This document shows positions 27,426 through 34,179 of a DNA stretch of 40,462 bases, piece by piece. The position numbers were made by a program, and so were the translations under genes. Source of the DNA: Myxococcales bacterium (lineage in GTDB: Bacteria; Myxococcota; Myxococcia; Myxococcales; Myxococcaceae). Under the pieces are notes generated by a model that did not search any database, had not been told where the DNA came from, and was given only the letters and a program-made list of their open reading frames with translations. The stretch is from the NCBI GenBank assembly GCA_003153055.1, contig PMBV01000149.1:1-40462 (forward strand). Reading direction: 5' to 3'. The number at the start of each line of letters is the position of its first letter. The stretch's first letter is position 1.

Positions 27426-27748
27426 TCGACGGGCTCCACGAAGATGCGAATGGAGCCGCCACAGGCCAGCCCCACCTGCCACGCCTCCTCGTTCGACACC
27501 CCGAAGTCGAGCATCTTGGGCGGAGCGCCACCCATCACCTCGTGGGCCGCCTCGACCACCTTGCCCTCGACGCAGCCACCGGACACCGAGCCGACGAACT
27601 GCCCGTCGTCGCGAATGGCCAGTCGAGAGCCGCGAGGCCGAGGTGACGAGCCCCAGGTCTCGATGACCGTGGCCAGCGCCACCTTCCGCCCCTGAGAGAG
27701 CCAGGCCGCCGCTCGCTCGAGCACGTCGGTGGTGTTCGGGTTTTCCAT
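27422..27748 (-). CDS. XdhC/CoxI family, N-terminal domain as a separate gene
   Basis: A 108-residue protein equal to the XdhC_CoxI N-terminal domain: ALATVIETWGSSPRPRGSRL, GQFVGSVSGGCVEGKVVEAA and a final GLACGGSIRIFVEPVE. The Cys residues in SGGCVEG and GLACGGS are the conserved ones, thought to hold the sulfurated cofactor. A strong GGGAGGT precedes the ATG. It is the first gene of the Moco maturation unit (two XdhC parts, then the MoaB/MocA fusion). The gene is divergent from sufS, with 113 bases between the starts, so the two units probably share a control region. Confidence 0.9.
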   Translation of the reverse strand: MENPNTTDVLERAAAWLSQGRKVALATVIETWGSSPRPRGSRLAIRDDGQFVGSVSGGCVEGKVVEAAHEVMGGAPPKMLDFGVSNEEAWQVGLACGGSIRIFVEPVE

Positions 27749-27861
27749 GCGCCACCTCCCACTGTTGGTGCCCGACGGTAAGCAAAGGCGGCCCGCTTCG
27801 CCACCCGACCATGTGGCGACCTGCCTTGACGCGCGAGGGCCAAACGGGAAGACATGGGGTA

Positions 27862-29088
27862 GTGCCACTCGATTCACGAGCGTTGAGGGCCCAGTTCCCC
27901 TGGTGCGAGCGGCTGGTGAACGGCCGGCCCCTGGCCTACCTCGACTCGGCCAGCACGGCCCAGAAGCCGCGGGCGGTGCTCGAGGCCATGACGCGCGCCG
28001 CCCAGGCGACGGCGAACATCCACCGGGGCGTGCACACCCTGAGCGTGGAGGCCACTCGAGCCTTCGAGGCGGCCCGGGCGTCAGTGGCGCGCCTCATCGG
28101 AGCGGCGCACCCGAGGGAGGTCGTCTTCGTCCGCGGCACCACCGAGGGCATCAACCTAGTGGCTCAGGCCTGGGGGCGAGCCCATCTGGGGCCGGGCGAC
28201 GAGGTGCTGGTGAGCGAGCTCGAGCACCACTCCAACCTGGTGCCCTGGCAGCTCGTCTGCCGTGAGCGCGGGGCCACGCTCCGGGTGCTGCCCATCGACG
28301 ACACCGGCGCGGTGGTGCTGAGCGCCCTCGACGAGCTGCTCACCGAGCGCACCAAGTTGGTCGCGGTGAGTCAGGCGTCGAACAGCTTGGGGACCCGCGT
28401 GCCAGTGGAGGCCATCACCCGACGTGCCAAAGCGGTCGGTGCGATGGTGCTGGTCGACGGCGCCCAGGGCGTGGCCCACGGGCCGGTCGATGTGCAGGCC
28501 CTCGGGTGCGACTTCTACGTCTTCTCTGGGCACAAGCTGTACGGGCCCACTGGCGCCGGGGTGCTCTGGGGTCGGTACTCGGTGCTCGAGGCCATGCCGC
28601 CGTGGCAGGGCGGCGGCGACATGGTGGCCGAGGTTCACCTCGACTCCGCCACGTTCCGCGAGCCACCGCACCGCTTCGAGGCGGGAACCCCGGACATCGT
28701 CGGCGTCATCGGCCTGGGCGCGGCCATCGAGTGGTTCCGGGCCCTGGGTCCCGAGGCGGTGGCGGCCCGAGACGCCGAGCTGACCCGGTATGCGCTGAGG
28801 GCGCTCGCGCGGGTGCCCGAGCTCGAGGTGGTGGGGACGGCCGCCGACCGCATCGGGGTGGTGTCCTTCGCGGTGGGCGACATTCACCCGCACGACCTGG
28901 GCACCGCGGTGGACCTCGACGGCATCGCCATTCGCACTGGCCACCACTGCACCCAGCCGGTGATGGACCACTTCGGCCTCGTGGCCACGGCGCGGGCGTC
29001 CTTCGGGGTGTACACCGTGGAGGAGGAGATTGACCGATTGGTCGACTCCCTCACTCGCGCTCGCCAGCTGCTCACAGGTGCCCGATGA
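27862..29088 (+). CDS. sufS: Cysteine desulfurase, SufS/NifS-like (group II)
   Basis: A 408-residue PLP enzyme that takes sulfur from cysteine as a persulfide. Group II motifs are seen: LAYLDSASTAQKP, NIHRGVHTLS, ELEHHSNLVPWQ, the PLP lysine in SGHKLYGPTGAGVLW, and the persulfide Cys in RTGHHCTQPVM. The chosen start is GTG (VPLDSRALR) after GGGGTA; the ATG at 27811 would add an unlikely leader. It overlaps sufU by 4 bases (ATGA). SufBCD scaffold genes are absent from the window. Its position divergent from xdhC suggests it could also supply sulfur for molybdenum cofactor sulfuration, as NifS4 does in Rhodobacter capsulatus (inference). Confidence 0.93.
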   Translation: MPLDSRALRAQFPWCERLVNGRPLAYLDSASTAQKPRAVLEAMTRAAQATANIHRGVHTLSVEATRAFEAARASVARLIGAAHPREVVFVRGTTEGINLVAQAWGRAHLGPGDEVLVSELEHHSNLVPWQLVCRERGATLRVLPIDDTGAVVLSALDELLTERTKLVAVSQASNSLGTRVPVEAITRRAKAVGAMVLVDGAQGVAHGPVDVQALGCDFYVFSGHKLYGPTGAGVLWGRYSVLEAMPPWQGGGDMVAEVHLDSATFREPPHRFEAGTPDIVGVIGLGAAIEWFRALGPEAVAARDAELTRYALRALARVPELEVVGTAADRIGVVSFAVGDIHPHDLGTAVDLDGIAIRTGHHCTQPVMDHFGLVATARASFGVYTVEEEIDRLVDSLTRARQLLTGAR

Positions 29089-29519
29089 CTGACCCCAAGG
29101 AGCTCTATCAGGCCCTGCTCGTGGAGCACGGCAACCACCCGCGGCGAGAGGGGCCGCTCGAGGGTGCCACCCACCAGGCTCGGCAGACGAACCCGCTGTG
29201 TGGCGATCGAGTCATCCTCCGACTGCTGGTCGCCGACGGAGTGGTGCGCACGCTGCGTTTCGAGGTGCGCGGCTGCCTCATCTCCAAGGCGTCGGCCTCG
29301 CTGATGGGCGAGGTGGTCGAGGGAAAGCGAGTCAGTGAGGCACGCGAGCTGGCGACGACACTCGAGGCTCTCGCCCGGGCGGAGACCCCACCCACCGATG
29401 GTGGGCTGCTGGAGCCGCTGAGGAGCGTACGGGAGTTTCCCGCCCGCCTCGCCTGCGTGGAGCTGCCGTGGAAGGCCCTGGTGAGCGCTCTCGACGGGAG
29501 CCCGCCCGTTCCGCGCTGA
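29085..29519 (+). CDS. sufU: SufU-type sulfur acceptor (IscU/NifU N-terminal fold)
   Basis: A 144-residue protein that accepts persulfide sulfur from SufS. The zinc/active-site residues of SufU are all visible: C39 and D41 in NPLCGD, C64 in VRGCLISKASASLM and C124 in [12 protein letters not shown]. The ~18-residue insertion between the second and third Cys typical of SufU versus IscU is present. It is translationally coupled to sufS. Its 3' half (from about residue 84) is repeated as a broken fragment 1.5 kb downstream. Confidence 0.92.
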   Translation: MTDPKELYQALLVEHGNHPRREGPLEGATHQARQTNPLCGDRVILRLLVADGVVRTLRFEVRGCLISKASASLMGEVVEGKRVSEARELATTLEALARAETPPTDGGLLEPLRSVREFPARLACVELPWKALVSALDGSPPVPR

Positions 29520-29527
29520 GGGCGCGA
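29332..29527 (+). repeat. Left copy of a ~195-bp direct repeat (sufU 3' end)
   Basis: The last part of sufU, from the codons for [11 protein letters not shown] to just past the stop codon, recurs in the same orientation at 30831-31025. Long identical runs include CGCGAGCTGGCGACGACACT and GCGTGGAGCTGCCGTGGAAG; differences are mostly substitutions plus a small insertion near the end. The two copies bracket the serine protease gene. Confidence 0.88.
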
Positions 29528-29530
29528 AGA

Positions 29531-29559
29531 AGAGGAGAGTCAAAGCGGCGAACCGGAGC
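29531..29559. repeat. Short dispersed repeat, copy A
   Basis: About 28 bases of the form GAGGA-GA-TCAA-GCGGCGAACCGGAGC, starting 12 bases after the sufU stop. Related copies are at 31179-31208 and 33694-33722. All three share AA-GCGGCGAACC preceded by a GA-rich run, and each lies at a junction between genes of the accessory segment. Confidence 0.5.
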
Positions 29560-29667
29560 ACCGACCTTGAGCCAGAGAGCGGGATAACGGGGGGCGCAGA
29601 TTTCGCGAACGGCCCGAGGGGATGCCCTGGCAGGCCGAATTCCTAGGCTAGGTCCATGCGCGCGGAA

Positions 29668-30789
29668 CTACTCGGTAAGTCGGGCCGTGGTGAACTCCCC
29701 AAAGCTCTTCTCCAGCATCGTTTTCAGCGAACTGAAAACAACATTGCTACCGGCGAATCCGAAAAGCCCGCGACTCCACGTCGTTACAGCTCTTGGTCCG
29801 ATTTGGTCGAATTCGACCGCCTGGTGCACCTCAATCGTGCCAGAGTAGGTGACCACGCCCTGGTCACTCACAAACGAATCTACCGAGATAGCAAGTTGTG
29901 CGCACTCTCCTCCGTTTTCTGAGTCGACCACCTGAAGACCTGCCTTGCGCACCTTGCCCTCCAGCCAGATTTGTACGGACTCCTTTGTGATCACACGCTG
30001 AGCGACATCATCCAGAAACACCCCGATAAAGTAACATGATATCCTTGAGAGTGGACGGGGCAACGGCCGGCGGGGAGGCGGCATGACGGCAGGTGGCAGT
30101 TCCACCCACCCATCCTCGTCTGCGTCCGTCGGGGCCGTGGCGGGCGGGTTCTTAGTCAATGACACCACCTCATCCGCAGGGAGCGCGAAGTTGAGCTGCT
30201 GCCCTTTATCTAGATACATGATTGTGATACCAACCAATCTGCCGCGAGAGTCAAATAGCCCTCCACCACTTGAGCCCTGAGAGATGGCGGCGGTTGTTTG
30301 TAGCAAAAAGCCATGGTCGGCGCCGGCCCCCAATCCAGAAATCAGCCCCTCCGACATTGTTTGTTCCAGCCCGAGTGGTGCTCCAATGGCGTAGACTCGC
30401 TCGCCTATCGAGACCGTTTGTGTGGGGCGGAGGAAAGCGGGTGGGAGTTTGAACTCCTCTCCGACCTTGAGCAGCACATCTAACAGTGCGAGGTCCGACA
30501 CACCGAGCCTGAAGACCTCAGCTCGCCAGAATCGGTCGCCTTGTTTTACCGCAACCCAGCCGTTCGATCCAGCTACAACATGCTTGTTTGTCACAATTCT
30601 GCCTGGGCCGATGACCACGCCACTGCCATATGAGAGCCCGCTCTTGGTCTGCGTCGCCACAACAACCACCGACTTCGCCGCGCTTCGATAGAGCCCTGTT
30701 GCGTCTTGGCGCGAAGCAGGTTGCGCGAGTGAGTCAGCACCAAGGCACAGAGCCGCCAGAGGCATAAGGAGCGAGCGCAAGCGCTTCAT
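29668..30789 (-). CDS. Secreted trypsin-like serine protease with unknown C-terminal domain
   Basis: A 373-residue protein with a signal peptide ([22 protein letters not shown]) and a DegP/HtrA-like protease domain. The triad is H70 in VTNKHVV, D99 in VSDLALL and S174 in [32 protein letters not shown] is typical. There is no PDZ domain; instead a Pro-rich linker (~225-240) leads to ~130 residues I do not recognise (starting [14 protein letters not shown]). Codon use is less GC-biased than in the surrounding core genes. The gene lies between the two copies of the sufU 3' end, pointing away from the right copy, which suggests insertion. It is probably periplasmic or extracellular; the substrate is unknown. 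Confidence 0.87.
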   Translation of the reverse strand: MKRLRSLLMPLAALCLGADSLAQPASRQDATGLYRSAAKSVVVVATQTKSGLSYGSGVVIGPGRIVTNKHVVAGSNGWVAVKQGDRFWRAEVFRLGVSDLALLDVLLKVGEEFKLPPAFLRPTQTVSIGERVYAIGAPLGLEQTMSEGLISGLGAGADHGFLLQTTAAISQGSSGGGLFDSRGRLVGITIMYLDKGQQLNFALPADEVVSLTKNPPATAPTDADEDGWVELPPAVMPPPRRPLPRPLSRISCYFIGVFLDDVAQRVITKESVQIWLEGKVRKAGLQVVDSENGGECAQLAISVDSFVSDQGVVTYSGTIEVHQAVEFDQIGPRAVTTWSRGLFGFAGSNVVFSSLKTMLEKSFGEFTTARLTE

Positions 30790-30828
30790 CTCTTCGAGAA
30801 TAGCGCGGTCGAGACCTGCCTGCCACGC

Positions 30829-31042
30829 ACTCAGTGAGGCACGCGAGCTGGCGACGACACTCGAGGCTCGCGCGCGTGCGGAGACTCCCCCGACCGACAG
30901 TGGGCCGCTGGAGCCACTCAGAGCCGTACGGGGTTTTCCCGCCCGCCTCGCCTGCGTGGAGCTGCCGTGGAAGGCCCTGGTGACCGCCTCGGCCCAGGCG
31001 ACGGGAGCCCGCGCTGAGCGCGCGACGAGGACCGTCGAATAG
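30829..31042 (+). pseudogene. Truncated second copy of sufU (3' fragment)
   Basis: An uninterrupted frame reads [22 protein letters not shown], then [19 protein letters not shown] and [11 protein letters not shown], matching sufU residues ~84-133, then diverges and stops at TAG (31040-31042). The N-terminal half, with the first two zinc/active-site Cys residues, is missing and no start signal is present, so it cannot make SufU. The frame is still open and about 85% alike by eye, which suggests a relatively recent duplication or a fragment acquired from a related genome. Confidence 0.85.
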
Positions 31043-31051
31043 GGACCGAGG

Positions 31052-31208
31052 GTCCGACTTCGGCATGCGCCCGTAGCGGATGGTGTGGAGCGCCTTCCCA
31101 CCCAATTCATGGAGGGTGATGGTCCCGCAATAGGCCATGCGGAACACCCGCCCCTTAGCTCCCAGCTGGCGCCACCAAGTGAGGAAGATCAATGCGGCGA
31201 ACCCGAGC
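31052..31208 (-). pseudogene. Transposase-like fragment (possibly ISKra4-type)
   Basis: On the minus strand a short frame reads [20 protein letters not shown] followed by [12 protein letters not shown]. The pattern of a strand-turn-strand ending in RYGRMP resembles the N-terminal part of the catalytic region in ISKra4-type transposases, from memory only. No start, no terminal repeats and no full-length gene are present, so it is at most a remnant. It overlaps copy B of the short dispersed repeat. Confidence 0.35.
31179..31208. repeat. Short dispersed repeat, copy B
   Basis: GAGGAAGATCAATGCGGCGAACCCGAGC-type sequence related to the copies at 29531 and 33694. It lies between the sufU fragment and the restriction/STAND gene. 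Read on the minus strand it encodes [11 protein letters not shown]; the related copies read LRFAALTLLFF and FRFAALSSSPF. Confidence 0.5.
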
Positions 31209-31388
31209 TGTCTGCGCTCGGGGGCGGCGCGTCCCGCCCCGCCGGCGGAGAAGCCAGGGGTGACGGCGCCGCACGAGGTGGAGCGGAACCTTGTAGCTTC
31301 GGTGCACACAGAAGGTCCTTTGTGTTCGGGCCCCGCTCAGGTCGGGTGTAAGCTGACGGCCCCTCCTGGTCGGGCTATTCTGCAAAGC

Positions 31389-33635
31389 GTGCTGCGCTTT
31401 GACCTCCATCAGCTCGGGTGGTACTCGTTCGAGCAGCTCTGCCGCACAATCCTGCGAGTCAAGTACCATCAGCATGTAGAGAGCTTCAGCAAGGGCAGGG
31501 ATGGCGGACGAGACGCATTCTTTCTTGGTCCATGGTCGACTGGGTCAGGTCCATCAAAACCGGCTGTCGTTCAATGCAAGCACGTTGGCGAACCAGCGAG
31601 CGCCTTCAAGGCAAGTGTTGTCACGGGAGAACTCGACAAGATTACTCGCCTCGTGAAGAAGGGGCTATGCCACTTCTATCTCCTCTTCACGAACCAGCAC
31701 CTCGCGGCGGGTGAGGCCGAGAAAGCCACCTCCGCCCTCCTCGCGGCTGGGGTCAAGCGCCCGCACCTCCTTGGCTACGAATTGATATGCGAACTCCTCG
31801 AGGAGGAGAAGTCACTGCGAGCGCTTGTTCCCAGGCTCTACGGACTTGGCGACCTAACTGAGATCCTCGATGAGCGCGCCTACATCCAAGCCTCGGCGAT
31901 CCTCGCCACCATGCACGATGACCTGGCGCGTTTGGTTCCAGTCCGGGCACACTCCCTCGCCTTTCAGGCTCTGCAAGAGAGGGGCTTCGCATTCCTTGTT
32001 GGCAGACCGGGTTCTGGCAAGACCTCGATCGCGGCGAGTCTCATGGTCGCAGCGATCGACGCAAGTCGCGTGCGCCCGATCGTCATCTCAGGCTTCGAAG
32101 ACATCAGCGCCAGCTGGAACCCGAACACAAATGACCAGATCATCTGGCTTGATGACGCTTTCGGCGCACAGCAGTTCGACCAGAGAACCGCCGATAGTTT
32201 CAACCGATCGATACTGACCATCCGTGCGGCGCTGAAGAACGGGACTCGATTTCTATTTACATCACGGGACTACATCTTTAACGCTGCCCGGCCACACCTG
32301 AAGACATCGATGTTGCCGGGCTGGGACGACGGTCAGGTCGTGATCCGCGTTGAGGATTTCTCAAAGGAGGAGCGGGAGCAGATTCTCTACAATCACTTGA
32401 GACTCGGCAGACAGCCAGTAAGCACGCTGAGGCAACTCAATCCTGATCGACTGGAGGCTATCGCTGCTCACCAGAACTTCCTGCCCGAACTGGCGCGGCG
32501 CATGGCTGAGCCGCAGTTCACGAGATCGCTCCATCCGCTCACAGGGGAATCGCTTCTCGACTTTGTTGCGCGACCCGATGAATACCTTTTCGAGGTTCTG
32601 GAAGGCCTCGACAATGGCTCGCGAGCTGCCCTGGGCCTCGTTCACATGCGCGGAGGTCGTCTGGCGACCCCTTTCACGGCCTCGGACGACGAGTCCGAGT
32701 TCCTTGACCGGATCGGCAGCACTGCCTCTGGCGTTCGGAAGGCCCTCGCCGATCTTGAGGGTAGTTTCCTGCGTTTGACTTGTGACGATAGCCACCGCGA
32801 ATGGCGCTTTCAGCACCCATCGCTGTCCGACGCCTTTCGTGAGTGGCTCAAGAATAAGCCCGAACTCCTTGAAGACTACGTTTCTAGCAGCCCTATCGAA
32901 GACCTTCTGCGAACGATTGTGTGCGGCAAGGTCGAAGTCGAGCGCGCACTTGTTGTGCCGGAGTCACTCTTCAAACTGGTCGGGCGGCGACTTGCAACTG
33001 CTGGGAAGCACACTCGTGATTGGCCTTTCTGGGCGCGAGACTCGGTGCTCTCCTTCCTCACTTGGCGCACGAACGACGAGTTCCTTCGCTACTACACGTC
33101 GCTGGAACCGACAGTTGTCACGAAAGCTTTCCAATTCACCTTGATGCTCAACACTTGCACAGAACGGCGTGATCTGGCGTTGCGGCTCCTTGCCACCGGA
33201 ATTGCAACAGAAGAGCACCGAAGGGTTGGGGTCGAGCAGCTCACGGAGCACGCATTAGCGTTTGATGACCCGAGTTTTGTCGCCGACGAAGAATGGCTGC
33301 GGCTATTCTCCCACGAACAACTCGCAACCTTGGATCAGGCGATCAGGACGCGCCTGCTTCCGCGCCTCTCGTCCCTCGCGGTCGACAGCCTGCACAGGTC
33401 AGACCCGCCAGACTATGAGTCCGTGCGAAGCAGCCTGGAGGCACTTCGCGCACGTTTTCCGGACGACCAATCGGTCCACGAGCAGGCCGCGAGTGCGGTG
33501 GCGGAGTTCGAGGCAGAACATCCGGAGAGAAGAGAGCGCAGCGCAAGTTCCTGGAAGCCAATCACTTCGGATCGGGGGCTCAAGAATCGAGGCCCGAGCA
33601 TCTTTGACGACTTGGGGGACACGCCTGCACGCTGA
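31389..33635 (+). CDS. Mrr-like restriction endonuclease fused to STAND-type NTPase (candidate defence protein)
   Basis: A 748-residue protein. Residues 1-140 resemble an Mrr-type PD-(D/E)xK nuclease: YSFEQLCRTIL, then GRDGGRDAFF (D42) and AVVQCKH (Q62, K64), the D...QxK core. A P-loop NTPase follows: Walker A GRPGSGKT (205-212), Walker B QIIWLDDAF (250-258), a sensor-like FLFTSRDYIF (288-297), then a winged-helix-like region and a long helical C-terminus suited to ligand sensing. This is the layout of nSTAND (nSTAND3-like) effectors, where nuclease activity is unleashed on phage sensing. The GTG start is the first that fits the nuclease fold. Codon use is less GC-biased than in core genes, supporting transfer. 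The role in defence is inferred. Confidence 0.82.
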   Translation: MLRFDLHQLGWYSFEQLCRTILRVKYHQHVESFSKGRDGGRDAFFLGPWSTGSGPSKPAVVQCKHVGEPASAFKASVVTGELDKITRLVKKGLCHFYLLFTNQHLAAGEAEKATSALLAAGVKRPHLLGYELICELLEEEKSLRALVPRLYGLGDLTEILDERAYIQASAILATMHDDLARLVPVRAHSLAFQALQERGFAFLVGRPGSGKTSIAASLMVAAIDASRVRPIVISGFEDISASWNPNTNDQIIWLDDAFGAQQFDQRTADSFNRSILTIRAALKNGTRFLFTSRDYIFNAARPHLKTSMLPGWDDGQVVIRVEDFSKEEREQILYNHLRLGRQPVSTLRQLNPDRLEAIAAHQNFLPELARRMAEPQFTRSLHPLTGESLLDFVARPDEYLFEVLEGLDNGSRAALGLVHMRGGRLATPFTASDDESEFLDRIGSTASGVRKALADLEGSFLRLTCDDSHREWRFQHPSLSDAFREWLKNKPELLEDYVSSSPIEDLLRTIVCGKVEVERALVVPESLFKLVGRRLATAGKHTRDWPFWARDSVLSFLTWRTNDEFLRYYTSLEPTVVTKAFQFTLMLNTCTERRDLALRLLATGIATEEHRRVGVEQLTEHALAFDDPSFVADEEWLRLFSHEQLATLDQAIRTRLLPRLSSLAVDSLHRSDPPDYESVRSSLEALRARFPDDQSVHEQAASAVAEFEAEHPERRERSASSWKPITSDRGLKNRGPSIFDDLGDTPAR

Positions 33636-33693
33636 GGCGTAGGCAGCGCCTATTCGGGTGTGGGACCAGAACATTCGCCTCGGCGTCCTTGAA

Positions 33694-33722
33694 AAGGAGA
33701 GGAAGACAAGGCGGCGAACCTG
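33694..33722. repeat. Short dispersed repeat, copy C
   Basis: GGAGAGGAAGACAAGGCGGCGAACCTGA-type sequence, 60 bases past the stop of the restriction/STAND gene. It matches copies A and B mainly in the GA-rich run and the AAGGCGGCGAACC core. Confidence 0.5.
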
Positions 33723-33867
33723 AATACCCTGCCGGAGCCGGCCAGAGCGCAGCCCGCGACGGAGCAGTCGCGAACCTCCTGGGGGCACGGCGCTGATGAC
33801 CCGAATTCCGCGTTGGTGACAGAGGTCCCCGTGGCTGATGAAGCCAGCGTCGCACTGCGTCGCGTCA

Positions 33868-34149
33868 CAGAGGAAGGGAGAGCTGAGGTGGGTCGGGGCT
33901 GCGGGAGGCAGGGAGGAGCTTGCGAGGGGCGCTGGAGGACCCCCTCGGCGGTGCGGTGGCTCGACACCACGGCCAGTACTCTTCGGCGGCCGCCGCAGGG
34001 GCAGCGCCAGACGTCACGACGCGCCGAGGGCCGCCGCACTTGTCGCACGTCAGGACGTCTGTCGCGAAGGTCGTCTTGAGCAGCTGGGCCCCGGGGACGC
34101 GGTACTTGCCGGGAGGAGTCGGGGCCGGGCGAGGATGCCTCCGACGAGG
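33868..34149 (-). pseudogene. Degenerate C-terminal end of an IS91-like (Y2) transposase
   Basis: On the minus strand one frame reads PPGKYRVPGAQLLKTTFATD followed by VLTCDKCGGPRRV. This is the pattern of the C-terminal zinc-ribbon end of IS91-family/Y2 transposases (consensus like WAxLLxRVFAxDVLxCPxCGGRRRVL). Shifted by one frame, the next bases read CGGRRRVLAVVSSHRTAEGVL, which continues that family's end (RVLAxI...xxVL). The two pieces are therefore out of frame, and nothing upstream of the ribbon remains because the DUF4124 gene begins there. Recognition is from memory of the family; a protein search would settle it. Confidence 0.55.
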
Positions 34150-34179
34150 GTGACACCTTCCGGCACGGGCGCAGACACG

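Larger units (their letters stand above)
31043..31388. other. Gene-free stretch upstream of the restriction/STAND gene
   Basis: About 345 bases holding the transposase-like fragment and repeat copy B, then the presumptive promoter region of the downstream gene. An open frame runs in from 31137 in phase with the STAND gene, but its Ala/Pro-rich sequence resembles nothing and overlaps the remnant, so it is treated as non-coding. No clear -35/-10 pair was found. Confidence 0.5.
33636..34179. other. Gene-poor stretch with mobile-element debris
   Basis: About 540 bases between the restriction/STAND gene and the DUF4124 gene. It holds repeat copy C (33694-33722) and the broken IS91-like transposase end. 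Several frames are open on both strands, but none has a ribosome binding site or an intact recognisable domain. Confidence 0.6.

Noticed and set aside
25539..27695. A 718-codon plus-strand open frame
   Set aside because: It is antisense to the MocA fusion and XdhC genes; the Arg/His/Gln-rich composition is that of a complementary-strand artefact.
31137..31388. N-terminal extension of the restriction/STAND frame
   Set aside because: The 84 added residues are Ala/Pro-rich, cross the transposase-like remnant and repeat copy B, and precede a natural nuclease-domain start at the GTG.
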